Counted from the stretch's first letter, positions 1 to 8,405 are shown. The stretch: 64,000 nucleotides of DNA from Amycolatopsis japonica (GCF_000732925.1 NZ_CP008953.1:5208001-5272000); one strand, 5' to 3'. Made by a program: numbers and translations. The notes: a model not told the origin generated them from the letters alone.

Positions 1-1204
1 GGTCGCCACCCGCTTTGGCCGCGACGATCGCCACTCCCGGCGCGGTGATCTCCGGTTTGACCGCGTTGTCGCCGCGCCGCGGCCCCCTGCTGGAGAACGA
101 CGCCAGCGCGTCGGCCCGGTCCACCGCGCCGACGGTGAGCGCCGCGTCGGCGCTGCCCGGCGACCCCACCGTGCCCGCCCCGCGTTCCCCTTCGTTGCCC
201 GCGGCGATCACGAACAGCACGCCGTGCTCCTTGGTGAGCCGGTTCACCGCGGCTTCCAGCGGGTCGATGTCCGCGCCGTCCTCGCCGCCGAGACTCAGGT
301 TGATCACCTTGGCGCCCTCGGCGACCGCCCACTCCATCCCGCTGATGATCTCCGACCAGCCGCCGCTGCCGTCGTCGCCGAGCACCTTGCCCGCGAGCAG
401 CCCTGCGTCGGGCGCGACCCCCTGGAACCGTCCGCCGGACCCGAGGATCGTCGAGGCGACGTGGGTGCCGTGGCCGTGCCGGTCCGTGGGGTCCCCACCG
501 CCGGAGAAGTCCTTGGCCGCGACCACTTTGCCCACGAGATCCGGGTGGCGGGCGTCGACTCCGGTGTCCAGCACGGCGACCTTGACGCCCTTGCCGGTGA
601 ACCCGCTCCGCCAGGCCTCCGGCGCGCCGATCTGCGGCACGCTGCGGTCGAGGTTCGCCTTGACCCTGCGGTCCAGCCACACCTTCCGCACCGAAGTGGC
701 ACCGGGACCGGTCAACGAGGACCACAACTCACCCGCGCGTTCCTTGGGCTGGGCGAAAGCGGTGGCGCCGATACTGTCGAGCCGCCGCCCAACGGTGGCC
801 ACCGGGCCTTCCTGCCGCACGATCAGCGGAAGCGTCGATCGCGCGCTGTCGTCGTATCCGTCGGCGAGCAGCCGGTCGATCCGGAACAGCCGCTCGTCGA
901 GCACCCCGCTCGCCACGAGCGGCAAGGCGTCGGCCGGGTAGACCGACCAGCCGTTCTTGTCCTGGCTGCGCCGGAACCCCATCCGTTCGCGCCCCGGCCC
1001 CGGGTGGACGGCGAGGGCGGGCACGCCACCCGGCCGCTCCTGCACGGTGAGCCGGTCTCCGGTGATCAGCGTGAGGGTGCGCGGCGCGGGCAGGACGGCT
1101 TGATCCGGCGGCTGTCCGGGAGCGGCCGACGCGACTTGCACGCCGGTCACTCCGAGCACGGTCACCAGGAGCAGACCGGTCAGGACAGGGGCTCTTCGGC
1201 GCAT
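1..1204 (-). CDS. Secreted subtilisin-like (S8) serine protease, C-terminal part outside the window
   Basis: The reading frame runs from an ATG at 1204, preceded by a GGAGGT ribosome site, off the left edge (401 codons visible). It starts with a signal peptide (MRRR, then a hydrophobic stretch to about residue 28). A roughly 165-residue pro-region follows, then the subtilase core. The catalytic Asp is D213 in VAVLDTGVD, the catalytic His is H245 in HGHGTHVA, and the oxyanion Asn lies in VIAAGNEG. The catalytic Ser (GTSM-type motif) would lie just beyond the window. It is probably an exported degradative peptidase of the actinobacterial S8 family with a large propeptide. It is divergent from the SDR operon at 1419. 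Family assignment is firm; substrate is unknown. Confidence 0.93.
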   Translation of the reverse strand, partial: MRRRAPVLTGLLLVTVLGVTGVQVASAAPGQPPDQAVLPAPRTLTLITGDRLTVQERPGGVPALAVHPGPGRERMGFRRSQDKNGWSVYPADALPLVASGVLDERLFRIDRLLADGYDDSARSTLPLIVRQEGPVATVGRRLDSIGATAFAQPKERAGELWSSLTGPGATSVRKVWLDRRVKANLDRSVPQIGAPEAWRSGFTGKGVKVAVLDTGVDARHPDLVGKVVAAKDFSGGGDPTDRHGHGTHVASTILGSGGRFQGVAPDAGLLAGKVLGDDGSGGWSEIISGMEWAVAEGAKVINLSLGGEDGADIDPLEAAVNRLTKEHGVLFVIAAGNEGERGAGTVGSPGSADAALTVGAVDRADALASFSSRGPRRGDNAVKPEITAPGVAIVAAKAGGD

Positions 1205-1357
1205 GTGGCACCTCCGTGTGCGCTCTTCTCGGTGAGCCGAGGCTTGCGGAAGTGCAGGTCGGGGCGCCAGACGTCGGGACGATCAGCTCGCCGGGACTGG
1301 CCGTTCGGGCACCCGTGATTACGATCACAGCGAGACTTCTGGCCTGACATCTCTGCA

Positions 1358-1373
1358 AACCGACCGCTCAGTA
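1358..1373. promoter_or_regulatory. Putative TetR operator, degenerate copy
   Basis: The sequence AACCGACCGCTCAGTA matches 12 of 16 positions of the dyad TACCGACTGGTCGGTA found at 2680. It lies 46-61 bases before the SDR gene at 1419. It is probably a weaker site for the TetR protein encoded at 7742-8359. The assignment rests on sequence similarity only. Confidence 0.5.
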
Positions 1374-1418
1374 CGGCAGACTCGACGGCACTTCCACTCG
1401 ACGACGAGGAGAACACCC

Positions 1419-2180
1419 GTGACCGAACACCCCTCCCGTGTAGCGATCGTCACCGGCGCCGGCCGCGGCATCGGGGCGGCCGTGGCCAAGCGGCTCGCTT
1501 CCGACGGATTCGCCGTCGGCCTGCTGGACCTCGACGAGGCCGGCGTCAAGCAAGGGGCGGAAGCGATCGTCGCCGAGGGCGGCAAGGCCGTCGGTGTCGC
1601 GCTGGACGTCAACGACGCCGCGCAGGTCGAAGCCGCGGTGACCCGGGTGGCCGAGGAACTCGGCGCGCCGACCGTGCTGATCAACAACGCCGGCATCACC
1701 CGCGACAACCTGCTGTTCAAGATGACCGAACAGGACTGGGACTCGGTGCTGGGCGTGCACCTGAAGGGCTCGTTCCTGATGACCCGCGAGGTGCAGAAGT
1801 ACCAGACGCAGGAGAAGTGGGGCCGCATCGTCAACCTGTCCAGCACCTCGGCGCTGGGCAACCGCGGCCAGGTCAACTACTCCGCCGCCAAGGCGGGCAT
1901 GCAGGGCTTCACCAAGACCCTCGCGATCGAACTGGGCAAGTTCAACGTCACCGCGAACGCCATCGCCCCCGGGTTCATCGCCACCGACATGACCGCGGCG
2001 ACCGCCGAGCGGATCGGCATGTCGTTCGAGGACTTCAAGGCGGCTGCCGCGTCGCAGATCCCGGTGCAGCGCGTCGGCACCCCCGACGACATCGCCAACC
2101 TCGCGTCGTTCCTGGTGAGCGACGGCGCCGGATTCATCTCCGGCCAGGTCATCTACGTCGCCGGCGGACCGAAGGACTGA
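1419..2180 (+). CDS. SDR-family 3-oxoacyl-(ACP/CoA) reductase, FabG-like
   Basis: A 253-residue NAD(P)H-dependent short-chain dehydrogenase. The Rossmann motif TGAGRGIG is at residues 12-19, NNAG at 89-92, and the catalytic Y154-x3-K158 is in YSAAK. A Ser-containing SSTS motif precedes it. The length and the C-terminal ISGQVIYVAGG are typical of FabG-like reductases. It starts with GTG. It is followed after three bases by a MaoC hydratase, then a kinase and acyl-CoA dehydrogenases. A beta-oxidation role (3-hydroxyacyl-CoA/3-ketoacyl-CoA interconversion) is therefore more likely than housekeeping fatty acid synthesis. Substrate is inferred from context. Confidence 0.9.
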   Translation: MTEHPSRVAIVTGAGRGIGAAVAKRLASDGFAVGLLDLDEAGVKQGAEAIVAEGGKAVGVALDVNDAAQVEAAVTRVAEELGAPTVLINNAGITRDNLLFKMTEQDWDSVLGVHLKGSFLMTREVQKYQTQEKWGRIVNLSSTSALGNRGQVNYSAAKAGMQGFTKTLAIELGKFNVTANAIAPGFIATDMTAATAERIGMSFEDFKAAAASQIPVQRVGTPDDIANLASFLVSDGAGFISGQVIYVAGGPKD

Positions 2181-2183
2181 GCC

Positions 2184-2636
2184 ATGCGCGAATTCGCCTC
2201 CCTGCAGGAGTTCGAGAACGCCGTCGGCGAGCACTTCGGCTACAGCGACTGGCTGACGCTCACCCAGGAACGGGTGAACCTGTTCGCCGACGCCACCGAC
2301 GACCACCAGTGGATCCACGTCGACGTCGAGAAGGCCGCCGAAGGTCCGTTCGGGGCGCCGATCGCCCACGGTTTCCTGACGCTGTCGCTCATTTCGGGCT
2401 TCGTCGGCAAGCTCTACCGGGTCGACGGGCTCAAGATGGGCATCAACTACGGCCTGAACAAGGTCCGGTTCCCCCAGCCGGTCAAGGTCGGCGCGAAGAT
2501 CCGGGCGGGTGCCGAACTGGTCGAGGTCACCGACGTCGCCGGCGGCAAGCAGGCCGTCGTCCGGTGGACGATCGAGATCGACGGCGAGCCCAAACCGGCG
2601 TGCGTCGCGGAAATGGTCGTCCGCCTGATCGCCTGA
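2184..2636 (+). CDS. MaoC-family enoyl-CoA hydratase
   Basis: A 150-residue single hot-dog-fold protein. It carries the MaoC/R-specific hydratase signature, with the Asp/His pair in FADATDDHQWIHVD and the downstream IAHGFLTLSL helix. The family hydrates trans-2-enoyl-CoA to 3-hydroxyacyl-CoA. It is closely coupled to the upstream SDR (three-base gap), so the two plausibly catalyse consecutive beta-oxidation-like steps. The alternative dehydratase direction cannot be excluded from sequence. Confidence 0.9.
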   Translation: MREFASLQEFENAVGEHFGYSDWLTLTQERVNLFADATDDHQWIHVDVEKAAEGPFGAPIAHGFLTLSLISGFVGKLYRVDGLKMGINYGLNKVRFPQPVKVGAKIRAGAELVEVTDVAGGKQAVVRWTIEIDGEPKPACVAEMVVRLIA

Positions 2637-2679
2637 GAGAGTGACCTCCGGCACCTCGCCGGACCAGCCCTACCTGACA

Positions 2680-2695
2680 TACCGACTGGTCGGTA
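2680..2695. promoter_or_regulatory. TetR-type operator dyad before the kinase/acyl-CoA dehydrogenase operon
   Basis: TACCGACTGGTCGGTA is a near-perfect inverted repeat located 33-48 bases before the ATG at 2728. An almost identical site occurs at 27947 (before the transporter) and related sites occur at 1358 and 8391 (before the TetR gene). It implies that the genes from 2728 onward have their own promoter. The likely ligand of the repressor is an acyl-CoA, by analogy with FadR-type TetR proteins. Confidence 0.72.
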
Positions 2696-2727
2696 CTGTA
2701 ACCGGAAAGCGAGACGCTGGAGGCACC

Positions 2728-3753
2728 ATGAACCAGTCCGACCTGCCGGGCCTCGACCTGGCCAGGCTCAAGGCCCATCTGGACGAGCACCGGCCGGGTC
2801 TCGTCCAGGGCGACCTGAGCGGCCAGGTCGTGGAAGGGGGCCGGTCGAACCTCACCTACATCGTGGGTGACGGCCGGTCCCGCTGGGTGGTCCGCCGCCC
2901 GCCGCTGGGCCACGTCCTGCCGACGGCGCACGACATGGGCCGCGAGTACCGGGTGATCTCCGGCCTGCACGGCACGGCCGTCCCGGTGCCGGAAACCGTG
3001 CTGCTGTGTGAGGACACCGACGTCATCGGCTCGCGGTTCTACGTGATGGAGTTCGTGGAGGGCACGCCGTTCCGCTCGGACACCGAACTGGCCGCGCTGG
3101 GTCCGGCTCGCACCAAGGCGATCGCGGACGAGCTGGTCGACACCCTGGTCGCCCTGCACGCCGTCGAGCCGGAATCGGTGGGACTGGGCGATTTCGGCCG
3201 TCCCGAGGGCTTCCTGGAACGCCAGCTGCGGCGCTGGAAGAAGCAGCTCGACGGCAACCGCAGCCGCGACCTGCCGGGCGTCGACGAACTGCACGACCGG
3301 CTCGCCTCGTCGGTGCCGGAATCGGGCGAACCGTCGATCGTCCACGGCGACTACCGGCTGGACAACGTGCTGGTGAACGCCGACGACCGGATCACCGCGG
3401 TGCTGGACTGGGAGATGTCCACCCTCGGCGACCCGCTGACCGACCTCGCGCTGCTGGTGGCCTACGCCGAACGCGACAAGGTGTCCCTGCAGTTCGTGTC
3501 CAACGCCAGTTCGGCGCCGGGCTATCCGCGCAACGACGAGGTCATCGCGCGGTACGCCGAGCGCTCCGGCCGCGACGTCTCCCGCCTCAACTGGTACGTG
3601 AGCTTCGCGTTCTTCAAGCTCGCGGTGATCCTGGAAGGCATCCACCTCCGCTACAGCAAGGGGCAGACCGTCGGCGCCGGATTCGACGGCATCGGCTCGG
3701 GCGTCGTCCCCCTGATCGCGCACGGCATCGAAACGCTCAAGGAAGAGGGATAG
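2728..3753 (+). CDS. APH-like phosphotransferase, ACAD11/LvaA-type hydroxyacyl-CoA kinase candidate
   Basis: A 341-residue protein-kinase-fold phosphotransferase of the aminoglycoside/choline kinase superfamily. The catalytic loop is HGDYRLDN, followed by the metal-binding DWE. The ATG at 2728 is chosen because GGAGG precedes it; an upstream in-frame extension to 2641 would cover the operator. The next gene encodes an ACAD11-like dehydrogenase. In mammalian ACAD10/ACAD11 these two domains are fused, and in Pseudomonas putida LvaA/LvaC they are separate proteins that phosphorylate 4-hydroxyacyl-CoA and then rearrange it. A similar role in 4-hydroxy-acid catabolism is inferred here, not shown. 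It is unlikely to be an antibiotic resistance enzyme. Confidence 0.85.
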   Translation: MNQSDLPGLDLARLKAHLDEHRPGLVQGDLSGQVVEGGRSNLTYIVGDGRSRWVVRRPPLGHVLPTAHDMGREYRVISGLHGTAVPVPETVLLCEDTDVIGSRFYVMEFVEGTPFRSDTELAALGPARTKAIADELVDTLVALHAVEPESVGLGDFGRPEGFLERQLRRWKKQLDGNRSRDLPGVDELHDRLASSVPESGEPSIVHGDYRLDNVLVNADDRITAVLDWEMSTLGDPLTDLALLVAYAERDKVSLQFVSNASSAPGYPRNDEVIARYAERSGRDVSRLNWYVSFAFFKLAVILEGIHLRYSKGQTVGAGFDGIGSGVVPLIAHGIETLKEEG

Positions 3754-3755
3754 AG

Positions 3756-4979
3756 ATGGACTTCGCCTTCGACGCGAAAACCGAGGAACTGCGGGGAAAA
3801 CTCCTCGAGTTCATGGATTCGCACATCTATCCGGCCGAGGCCGTCTTCGAGCGGCAGCTGGCCGAGCGCGACAGCGAGTGGTCGCAACCGCCGATCGTCG
3901 AGGAGCTCAAGGCCGAAGCCCGCAAACGCGGGCTGTGGAACTTCTTCCTCCCCGGTGACCACGGAGCGGGCCTGACGAACCTGCAGTACGCGCCGCTGGC
4001 CGAGATCACCGGCCGCAGTCTCCGGCTCGCGCCGACCGCGGTGAACTGCGCGGCACCGGACACCGGGAACATGGAAGTGCTCACCATGTTCGGCACCGAC
4101 CAGCAGAAGAAGCAGTGGCTGCAACCGTTGCTGGACGGCGAGATCCGGTCCGCGTTCGCGATGACCGAGCCCGACGTCGCCTCTTCCGACGCGCGCAACA
4201 TCGCCACCAGCATCCGGCGTGACGGCGACGAATACGTCATCAACGGCCGCAAGTGGTACATCTCCGGCGCGATGAACCCGAACTGCAAGATCTTCATCGT
4301 GATGGGCAAAACCGATCCGGACGCGCCCGCGCACAAGCAGCAGAGCATGATCCTGGTCCCCCGTGACACCCCCGGCATGACCGTGAAACGCGGTATGCAC
4401 GTGTTCGGCTACACCGACGGGGACCACGGTGGCCACGCCGAAGTGCTCTTCGAGGACGTCCGTGTGCCGGCGGAGAACCTCATCGCCGGCGAGGGCGACG
4501 GGTTCGCCATCGCGCAGGCACGGCTCGGTCCGGGGCGGATCCACCACTGCATGCGCGCCATCGGGATGGCCGAACGCGCGCTGGAGCTGATGTGCCGCCG
4601 GGCGCTCTCGCGCGAGACCTTCGGCAAGCCGATCGCCGAACAGGGCGTGGTGCAGGACTGGATCGCCGAGGCGCGGGTCAAGATCGAGCAGCAGCGGCTG
4701 CTGGTGCTGAAGACCGCGTGGCTGATGGACACCGTCGGCAACCAGGGCGCGCACACCGAGATCCAGGCGATCAAGATCTCCACGCCGATCACCGTCGAAT
4801 GGATCCTCGACAAGGCCGTGCAGCTGTTCGGCGCGGGCGGGGTCAGCCAGGACTTCCCGGTCGCCGAGATGTGGGCGCAGGTGCGGACGCTGCGCCTGGC
4901 CGACGGTCCGGACGAGGTGCACAAGCGTTCGCTGGCGCACCGTGAGCTGAAGAAGTACCGCGGGGAGGCCTCGAAGTGA
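3756..4979 (+). CDS. Acyl-CoA dehydrogenase, ACAD10/11-like
   Basis: A 407-residue flavoprotein with the three acyl-CoA dehydrogenase domains. MTEPDVASSDARNI and KWYISGA belong to the middle beta domain, and the C-terminal helical domain contains GPGRIHHCMRAIGMAERAL and LRLADGPDEVHKRSLA. These C-terminal motifs are characteristic of ACAD11-type enzymes. It lies two bases after the APH-like kinase and overlaps the next dehydrogenase by four bases (GTGA). Together with the kinase it probably handles a phosphorylated 4-hydroxyacyl-CoA intermediate; simple alpha,beta-dehydrogenation is the alternative. Confidence 0.93.
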   Translation: MDFAFDAKTEELRGKLLEFMDSHIYPAEAVFERQLAERDSEWSQPPIVEELKAEARKRGLWNFFLPGDHGAGLTNLQYAPLAEITGRSLRLAPTAVNCAAPDTGNMEVLTMFGTDQQKKQWLQPLLDGEIRSAFAMTEPDVASSDARNIATSIRRDGDEYVINGRKWYISGAMNPNCKIFIVMGKTDPDAPAHKQQSMILVPRDTPGMTVKRGMHVFGYTDGDHGGHAEVLFEDVRVPAENLIAGEGDGFAIAQARLGPGRIHHCMRAIGMAERALELMCRRALSRETFGKPIAEQGVVQDWIAEARVKIEQQRLLVLKTAWLMDTVGNQGAHTEIQAIKISTPITVEWILDKAVQLFGAGGVSQDFPVAEMWAQVRTLRLADGPDEVHKRSLAHRELKKYRGEASK

Positions 4980-6157
4980 CCACTGTGGACGATCTCAACC
5001 GGCGCGTGGCCGAGCTGCTCGCCGCTTATCCGCCGGAAAGCACGCCGCGCCAGGACTTCCTCGACGCGCGGTTCGACGCCGGGCTGGCGTGGATCCACTT
5101 CCCCGAAGGTCTTGGCGGGCTGAACGCGCCCCGCTCCCTTCAGTCCGTTGTCGACAAAGAGCTCGCCGCCGCGGGCGCGCCGGACAACGACAAACGGCGG
5201 ATCGGGATCGGTCTCGGCATGGCCGCGCCGACGATCCTCGCCTTCGGAACGCCGGAACAGCACCAGCGCTTTCTACGTCCACTGTGGACCGAACGCGAGG
5301 TGTGGTGCCAGCTGTTCAGCGAGCCCGGCGCCGGTTCCGACCTGGCCGCGCTGGGCACCCACGCGGTACGCGACGGCGACGACTGGCTGGTCACCGGCCA
5401 GAAGGTCTGGACGTCGGGCGCGCACAAGTCGCAGTGGGCCATCCTGGTCACCCGCACCGATCCCGACGTGCCGAAACACCGTGGCATGACGTACTTCCTG
5501 TGCGACATGACCGCGCCGGGCGTCGAGGTCCGGCCGCTGCGGCAGATCACCGGGGAGGCCGAATTCAACGAGGTCTTCCTCAGCGAGGTCCGCATTCCCG
5601 ACGCGCACCGCCTCGGCGCGGTCGGTGAGGGCTGGAAGGTCGCGCAGACCACGCTGATGAACGAACGGGTCGCGATCGGCGGGACCGAGTTCCCGCGTGA
5701 CGGCGGCATGGTCGGCGTCGTCACGGAAGTCTGGCGGGAGCGCCCGGAGCTGCGGACGTCCGAACTGCACGACAGGCTGTTGAAGCTGTGGGTGGAAGGC
5801 GAAAGCCTGCGCCTGGTGAGCTCGCGGTTGCGGCAGCAGCTCGCCGCGGGCGCGCCGGGGCCGGAGGGTTCGGCGGTCAAGGTCGCTTTCTCCGAGCTGA
5901 ACCAGGCCGCGTCCGGGCTGGAGATCGAACTGCTCGGCGACGAGGGTCTGCGCTACGACGACTGGACGATGCGCCGTCCCGACGGCGTGAACTTCCTCGG
6001 CCGCGAAGCCGGCTATCGCTATCTGCGCGCGAAGGGGAACTCCATCGAGGGCGGCACCTCGGAGGTCCTGCGCAACATCATCGCCGAGCGCGTGCTGGGG
6101 CTGCCGTCCGAGCCGCGGATCGACAAGGACGTCGCCTGGAAGGACCTGCCCCGATGA
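4976..6157 (+). CDS. Acyl-CoA dehydrogenase (FadE-type, larger partner)
   Basis: A 393-residue acyl-CoA dehydrogenase starting at a GTG that overlaps the previous stop. The substrate/FAD motifs QLFSEPGAGSDLA and GQKVWTSGAH are present, and the C-terminal FAD motif is GNSIEGGTSEVLRN. It overlaps the next dehydrogenase gene at 6154 by four bases. Adjacent overlapping fadE pairs in actinobacteria often form alpha2beta2 heterotetramers, for example the steroid-catabolic ChsE pairs, and this pair fits that pattern. Substrate is unknown. Confidence 0.93.
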   Translation: MTTVDDLNRRVAELLAAYPPESTPRQDFLDARFDAGLAWIHFPEGLGGLNAPRSLQSVVDKELAAAGAPDNDKRRIGIGLGMAAPTILAFGTPEQHQRFLRPLWTEREVWCQLFSEPGAGSDLAALGTHAVRDGDDWLVTGQKVWTSGAHKSQWAILVTRTDPDVPKHRGMTYFLCDMTAPGVEVRPLRQITGEAEFNEVFLSEVRIPDAHRLGAVGEGWKVAQTTLMNERVAIGGTEFPRDGGMVGVVTEVWRERPELRTSELHDRLLKLWVEGESLRLVSSRLRQQLAAGAPGPEGSAVKVAFSELNQAASGLEIELLGDEGLRYDDWTMRRPDGVNFLGREAGYRYLRAKGNSIEGGTSEVLRNIIAERVLGLPSEPRIDKDVAWKDLPR

Positions 6158-7269
6158 GCGACCTGCTGTACTCCGAGGTCGAAGAGGACCTTCGCGCGAG
6201 CGTCCGCGACCTGTTCAAGGACCGCGCGGAACCGGCGGCCCTGATCACCAGGACCGAGACGGCGGAACCGTACGACCTGAACCTGTGGCGCACGCTCGCC
6301 GCCGACCTCGGCGCGGCGGGTCTCGCCGTCCCGGAGGCGCTGGGCGGACACGGCGCGTCGGCGCGGGAAGTCGCCGTCGTGATGGAGGAACTCGGGCGCA
6401 GCGTCGCCCCGGTCCCCTATCTCGGCAGCGCCGTCCTGGCGACGTCGGCCCTGCTGGCGACCGACACGGCGCAGGCAGAAGTGGCCGAACGGCTCGGGAA
6501 ACTGGCCGCGGGCACGCTCATCGGCGCGCTGGCCGTGCCGCTGTCGACCGCGCCCGGCGCCGAGTTCCCCTCGGCGGTCACCGCGGCGGCCGACGGCACG
6601 CTCACTGGCCGGGTCCGCAGCGTCGTCGACGCTTCGGTGGCCGAACTGCTCGTCGTCCCAGCGGTGGGCCCTGACGGCCCCGGCCTGTACACGGTCGACG
6701 CGGCGTCGGCGGGGGTGACGGTCACCGAGGCGATCTCCCTCGACCTCACCCGGCGCATCGCCGACGTGACCTTGGAGAACGCGGCCGCGAAACGCGTGGC
6801 CGACGCCTCGACGGCGGCGTCCGCGCTCGACACGGCACTCGTCACCGCGGCGGGACTGCTCGCCTCGGAACAGCTCGGGATCGCCGAGTGGGCGCTGACC
6901 GAAACGGTGCGCTATCTCAAGGAGCGCTACCAGTTCGCCCGTCAGGTCGGGTCCTTCCAGTCGCTGAAGCACCGGCTGGCGAACCTGTACACGGATCTCG
7001 TCAACGCCAGGGCGACCGCGCGGTACGCCGCCGACTGCCTGGCCTCCGGTGACGACATCGCGATCGCCGTCGCGGTGGCGCAGGCCCGCAACTCCCCCAT
7101 CGCCGTCCACGCGGCCGAAGAGGCGATCCAGCTGCACGGCGGGATCGGCATGACCTGGGAGCACCCCGCGCACCTGTACCTGAAGCGCGCGAAGAGCGAC
7201 GAGATCGCCTTGGGCACTCCTGGGCGGCATCGCGCGGCTCTCGCGCCGCTGATCGATCTGCCCGCCTGA
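6154..7269 (+). CDS. Acyl-CoA dehydrogenase (FadE-type, smaller partner)
   Basis: A 371-residue acyl-CoA dehydrogenase. The start ATG at 6154 overlaps the preceding stop. The C-terminal motif EEAIQLHGGIGMTWEHPAHL is typical of the smaller, often non-catalytic subunit of heteromeric FadE enzymes. The N-terminal and middle domains are poorly conserved relative to the neighbouring dehydrogenases, in line with a structural role. A strong hairpin after the gene (7277-7310) suggests that the operon ends here. Confidence 0.9.
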   Translation: MSDLLYSEVEEDLRASVRDLFKDRAEPAALITRTETAEPYDLNLWRTLAADLGAAGLAVPEALGGHGASAREVAVVMEELGRSVAPVPYLGSAVLATSALLATDTAQAEVAERLGKLAAGTLIGALAVPLSTAPGAEFPSAVTAAADGTLTGRVRSVVDASVAELLVVPAVGPDGPGLYTVDAASAGVTVTEAISLDLTRRIADVTLENAAAKRVADASTAASALDTALVTAAGLLASEQLGIAEWALTETVRYLKERYQFARQVGSFQSLKHRLANLYTDLVNARATARYAADCLASGDDIAIAVAVAQARNSPIAVHAAEEAIQLHGGIGMTWEHPAHLYLKRAKSDEIALGTPGRHRAALAPLIDLPA

Positions 7270-7276
7270 TCCGCTC

Positions 7277-7310
7277 GGCGGGGTCCGCCCGGAAACTGTC
7301 GGACCCCGCC
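7277..7310 (+). terminator. Hairpin terminator after the acyl-CoA dehydrogenase operon
   Basis: A perfect 11-bp stem (GGCGGGGTCCG and its complement) with a 12-base loop begins eight bases after the stop codon at 7269. No T-run follows, as is usual for high-GC actinobacterial terminators. Confidence 0.7.
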
Positions 7311-7322
7311 GGTACAACCTGT

Positions 7323-7338
7323 TCGAACATCCGATCGA
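7323..7338. promoter_or_regulatory. LexA (SOS) box-like dyad
   Basis: TCGAACATCCGATCGA matches 11 of the 12 defined positions of the actinobacterial SOS box TCGAAC-N4-GTTCGA. It lies 14-29 bases before the ATG at 7352, where a repressor would block transcription of the small downstream gene. No functional evidence is visible beyond the match. Confidence 0.5.
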
Positions 7339-7351
7339 ACAGGGAGACGAC

Positions 7352-7738
7352 ATGAAACTGCTCGTGGCCACCGCGAAGACCCAGGGCGCGCGGGAGAACG
7401 ACTTCGCTCATTGCGTGGAAGGCGAACTGCTCTGGGTCGCCCCGCCCTGCGGCGACGGCGAGAGCTCGCCCGATTCCCGCTGCGGCTGTGGGAGGGCGTT
7501 CGGCGGGCTGAGCTCGCACCGAGGGACGACGACGGCGCTCGTCGCGGATCTGCCCGATTTCACCTTCTCCGACTACGCCGACGCGTTGCGAGCGAGTCTG
7601 GCCGCCCAAGGCTGGCCGCCCGAAGCCGCCGAAGACGTGGCCACGGATCTGCTCGCCCTCGCCGCCGAATGGGAGGTGGGGACGGTGCTCGAACGCCGCG
7701 ACGACTGGTTCGCCGAACGGCTGATGTCCGGGGGCTGA
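7352..7738 (+). CDS. Conserved small protein of unknown function
   Basis: A 128-residue soluble protein beginning MKLLVATAKTQGARENDF with an AGGGAG ribosome site. The N-terminal half has four Cys residues (DFAHCVEGE, PPCGDG and CGCGRAF) that could bind a metal. The C-terminal half contains a helical segment rich in Ala and Glu. I recognise it as an actinobacterial conserved hypothetical type but not a function. It is a monocistronic gene between a terminator and the convergent TetR gene (three-base gap), under a possible LexA box. Confidence 0.75.
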   Translation: MKLLVATAKTQGARENDFAHCVEGELLWVAPPCGDGESSPDSRCGCGRAFGGLSSHRGTTTALVADLPDFTFSDYADALRASLAAQGWPPEAAEDVATDLLALAAEWEVGTVLERRDDWFAERLMSGG

Positions 7739-7741
7739 GCG

Positions 7742-8359
7742 CTACTCCGGCCGCAGCGCGGCCAGCAGCAAGTCGGCGAAGTGGTCGCCGATCTGGCGGG
7801 CCGAAAGCGCGCCGCCACGCCGGTACCACGAACCGAGGTGGTGCACCGAGCCGAAGAAGAAGTCGACGATCACGTCGGCCGGTTTGTCCCCGCGGAATTC
7901 GCCGGACTCCTGGCCTTCCTCGATCAGCGTGCGGAACCGCTCGTGGTACTTGCGGCGTTCCGCGCGGACGGCCTTCTGCTTCTCGACGCTGAGCTGGTGC
8001 ATGGACTGCATGAAGATCGTGTTGTCGTCGAGGTTGTCGATCGTGCTGACGATGACGTCCGAGGCGGCGGAACGCAGCCGCTCCCGCAGCGGCGCCTCGC
8101 TCGAGGCCACCTTTTCCAGTTGCTCGGTCTGCGAGCGCAGCACCCGGGCGTAGATCTCGTAAAGGAGGTCGTCCTTGGAGCCGAAGTAGTGGTACATCGC
8201 GCCCTTGGTGACCCCGGCCGCCTCGACGATCTCCTGCACGGAGGTGCGGTCGAAACCCTTCTTGGCGAAGAGCTTCGTGGCGTGCGACAGCAGACGGCGC
8301 GGGACGGCGGCCTGGTCTTCGCCGCCTGCCTCGGCCTTCCGGGTGGTCGCTCGTGTCAT
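7742..8359 (-). CDS. TetR-family repressor, probable regulator of the 1.4-7.3 kb catabolic genes
   Basis: A 205-residue TetR regulator with an N-terminal helix-turn-helix (RTSVQEIVEAAGVTKGAMYHYF). The start at 8359 (MTRATTRK) is preferred over an in-frame upstream start at 8413, because the upstream start would place the palindromic operator at 8391 inside the coding region. Highly similar dyads precede the SDR and kinase operons and the transporter at 28 kb, so this protein is the natural candidate repressor of a dispersed catabolic regulon. The ligand is probably an acyl-CoA (inferred). Confidence 0.9.
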   Translation of the reverse strand: MTRATTRKAEAGGEDQAAVPRRLLSHATKLFAKKGFDRTSVQEIVEAAGVTKGAMYHYFGSKDDLLYEIYARVLRSQTEQLEKVASSEAPLRERLRSAASDVIVSTIDNLDDNTIFMQSMHQLSVEKQKAVRAERRKYHERFRTLIEEGQESGEFRGDKPADVIVDFFFGSVHHLGSWYRRGGALSARQIGDHFADLLLAALRPE

Positions 8360-8390
8360 GACCGGCTCCTTCTCGTGCGGACGCTCAGCA

Positions 8391-8405
8391 TACCGGCCGG
8401 TTTGT
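8391..8405. promoter_or_regulatory. Autoregulatory TetR operator
   Basis: The sequence CATACCGGCCGGTTTGT around this position matches the operator CATACCGACTGGTCGGT at 2678-2694 at 13 of 17 positions. It lies about 32 bases upstream of the TetR start codon, as expected for negative autoregulation. Confidence 0.6.

Noticed and set aside
224..1318. Long open frame on the plus strand opposite the subtilase
   Set aside because: It is antisense to a gene with signal peptide and catalytic motifs, has low-complexity Arg/His/Pro-rich sequence and no homology pattern; it results from high GC codon bias.
2728..3753. Aminoglycoside resistance phosphotransferase
   Set aside because: The superfamily fold is shared, but the operon context and ACAD11-like partner point to acyl-CoA metabolism.
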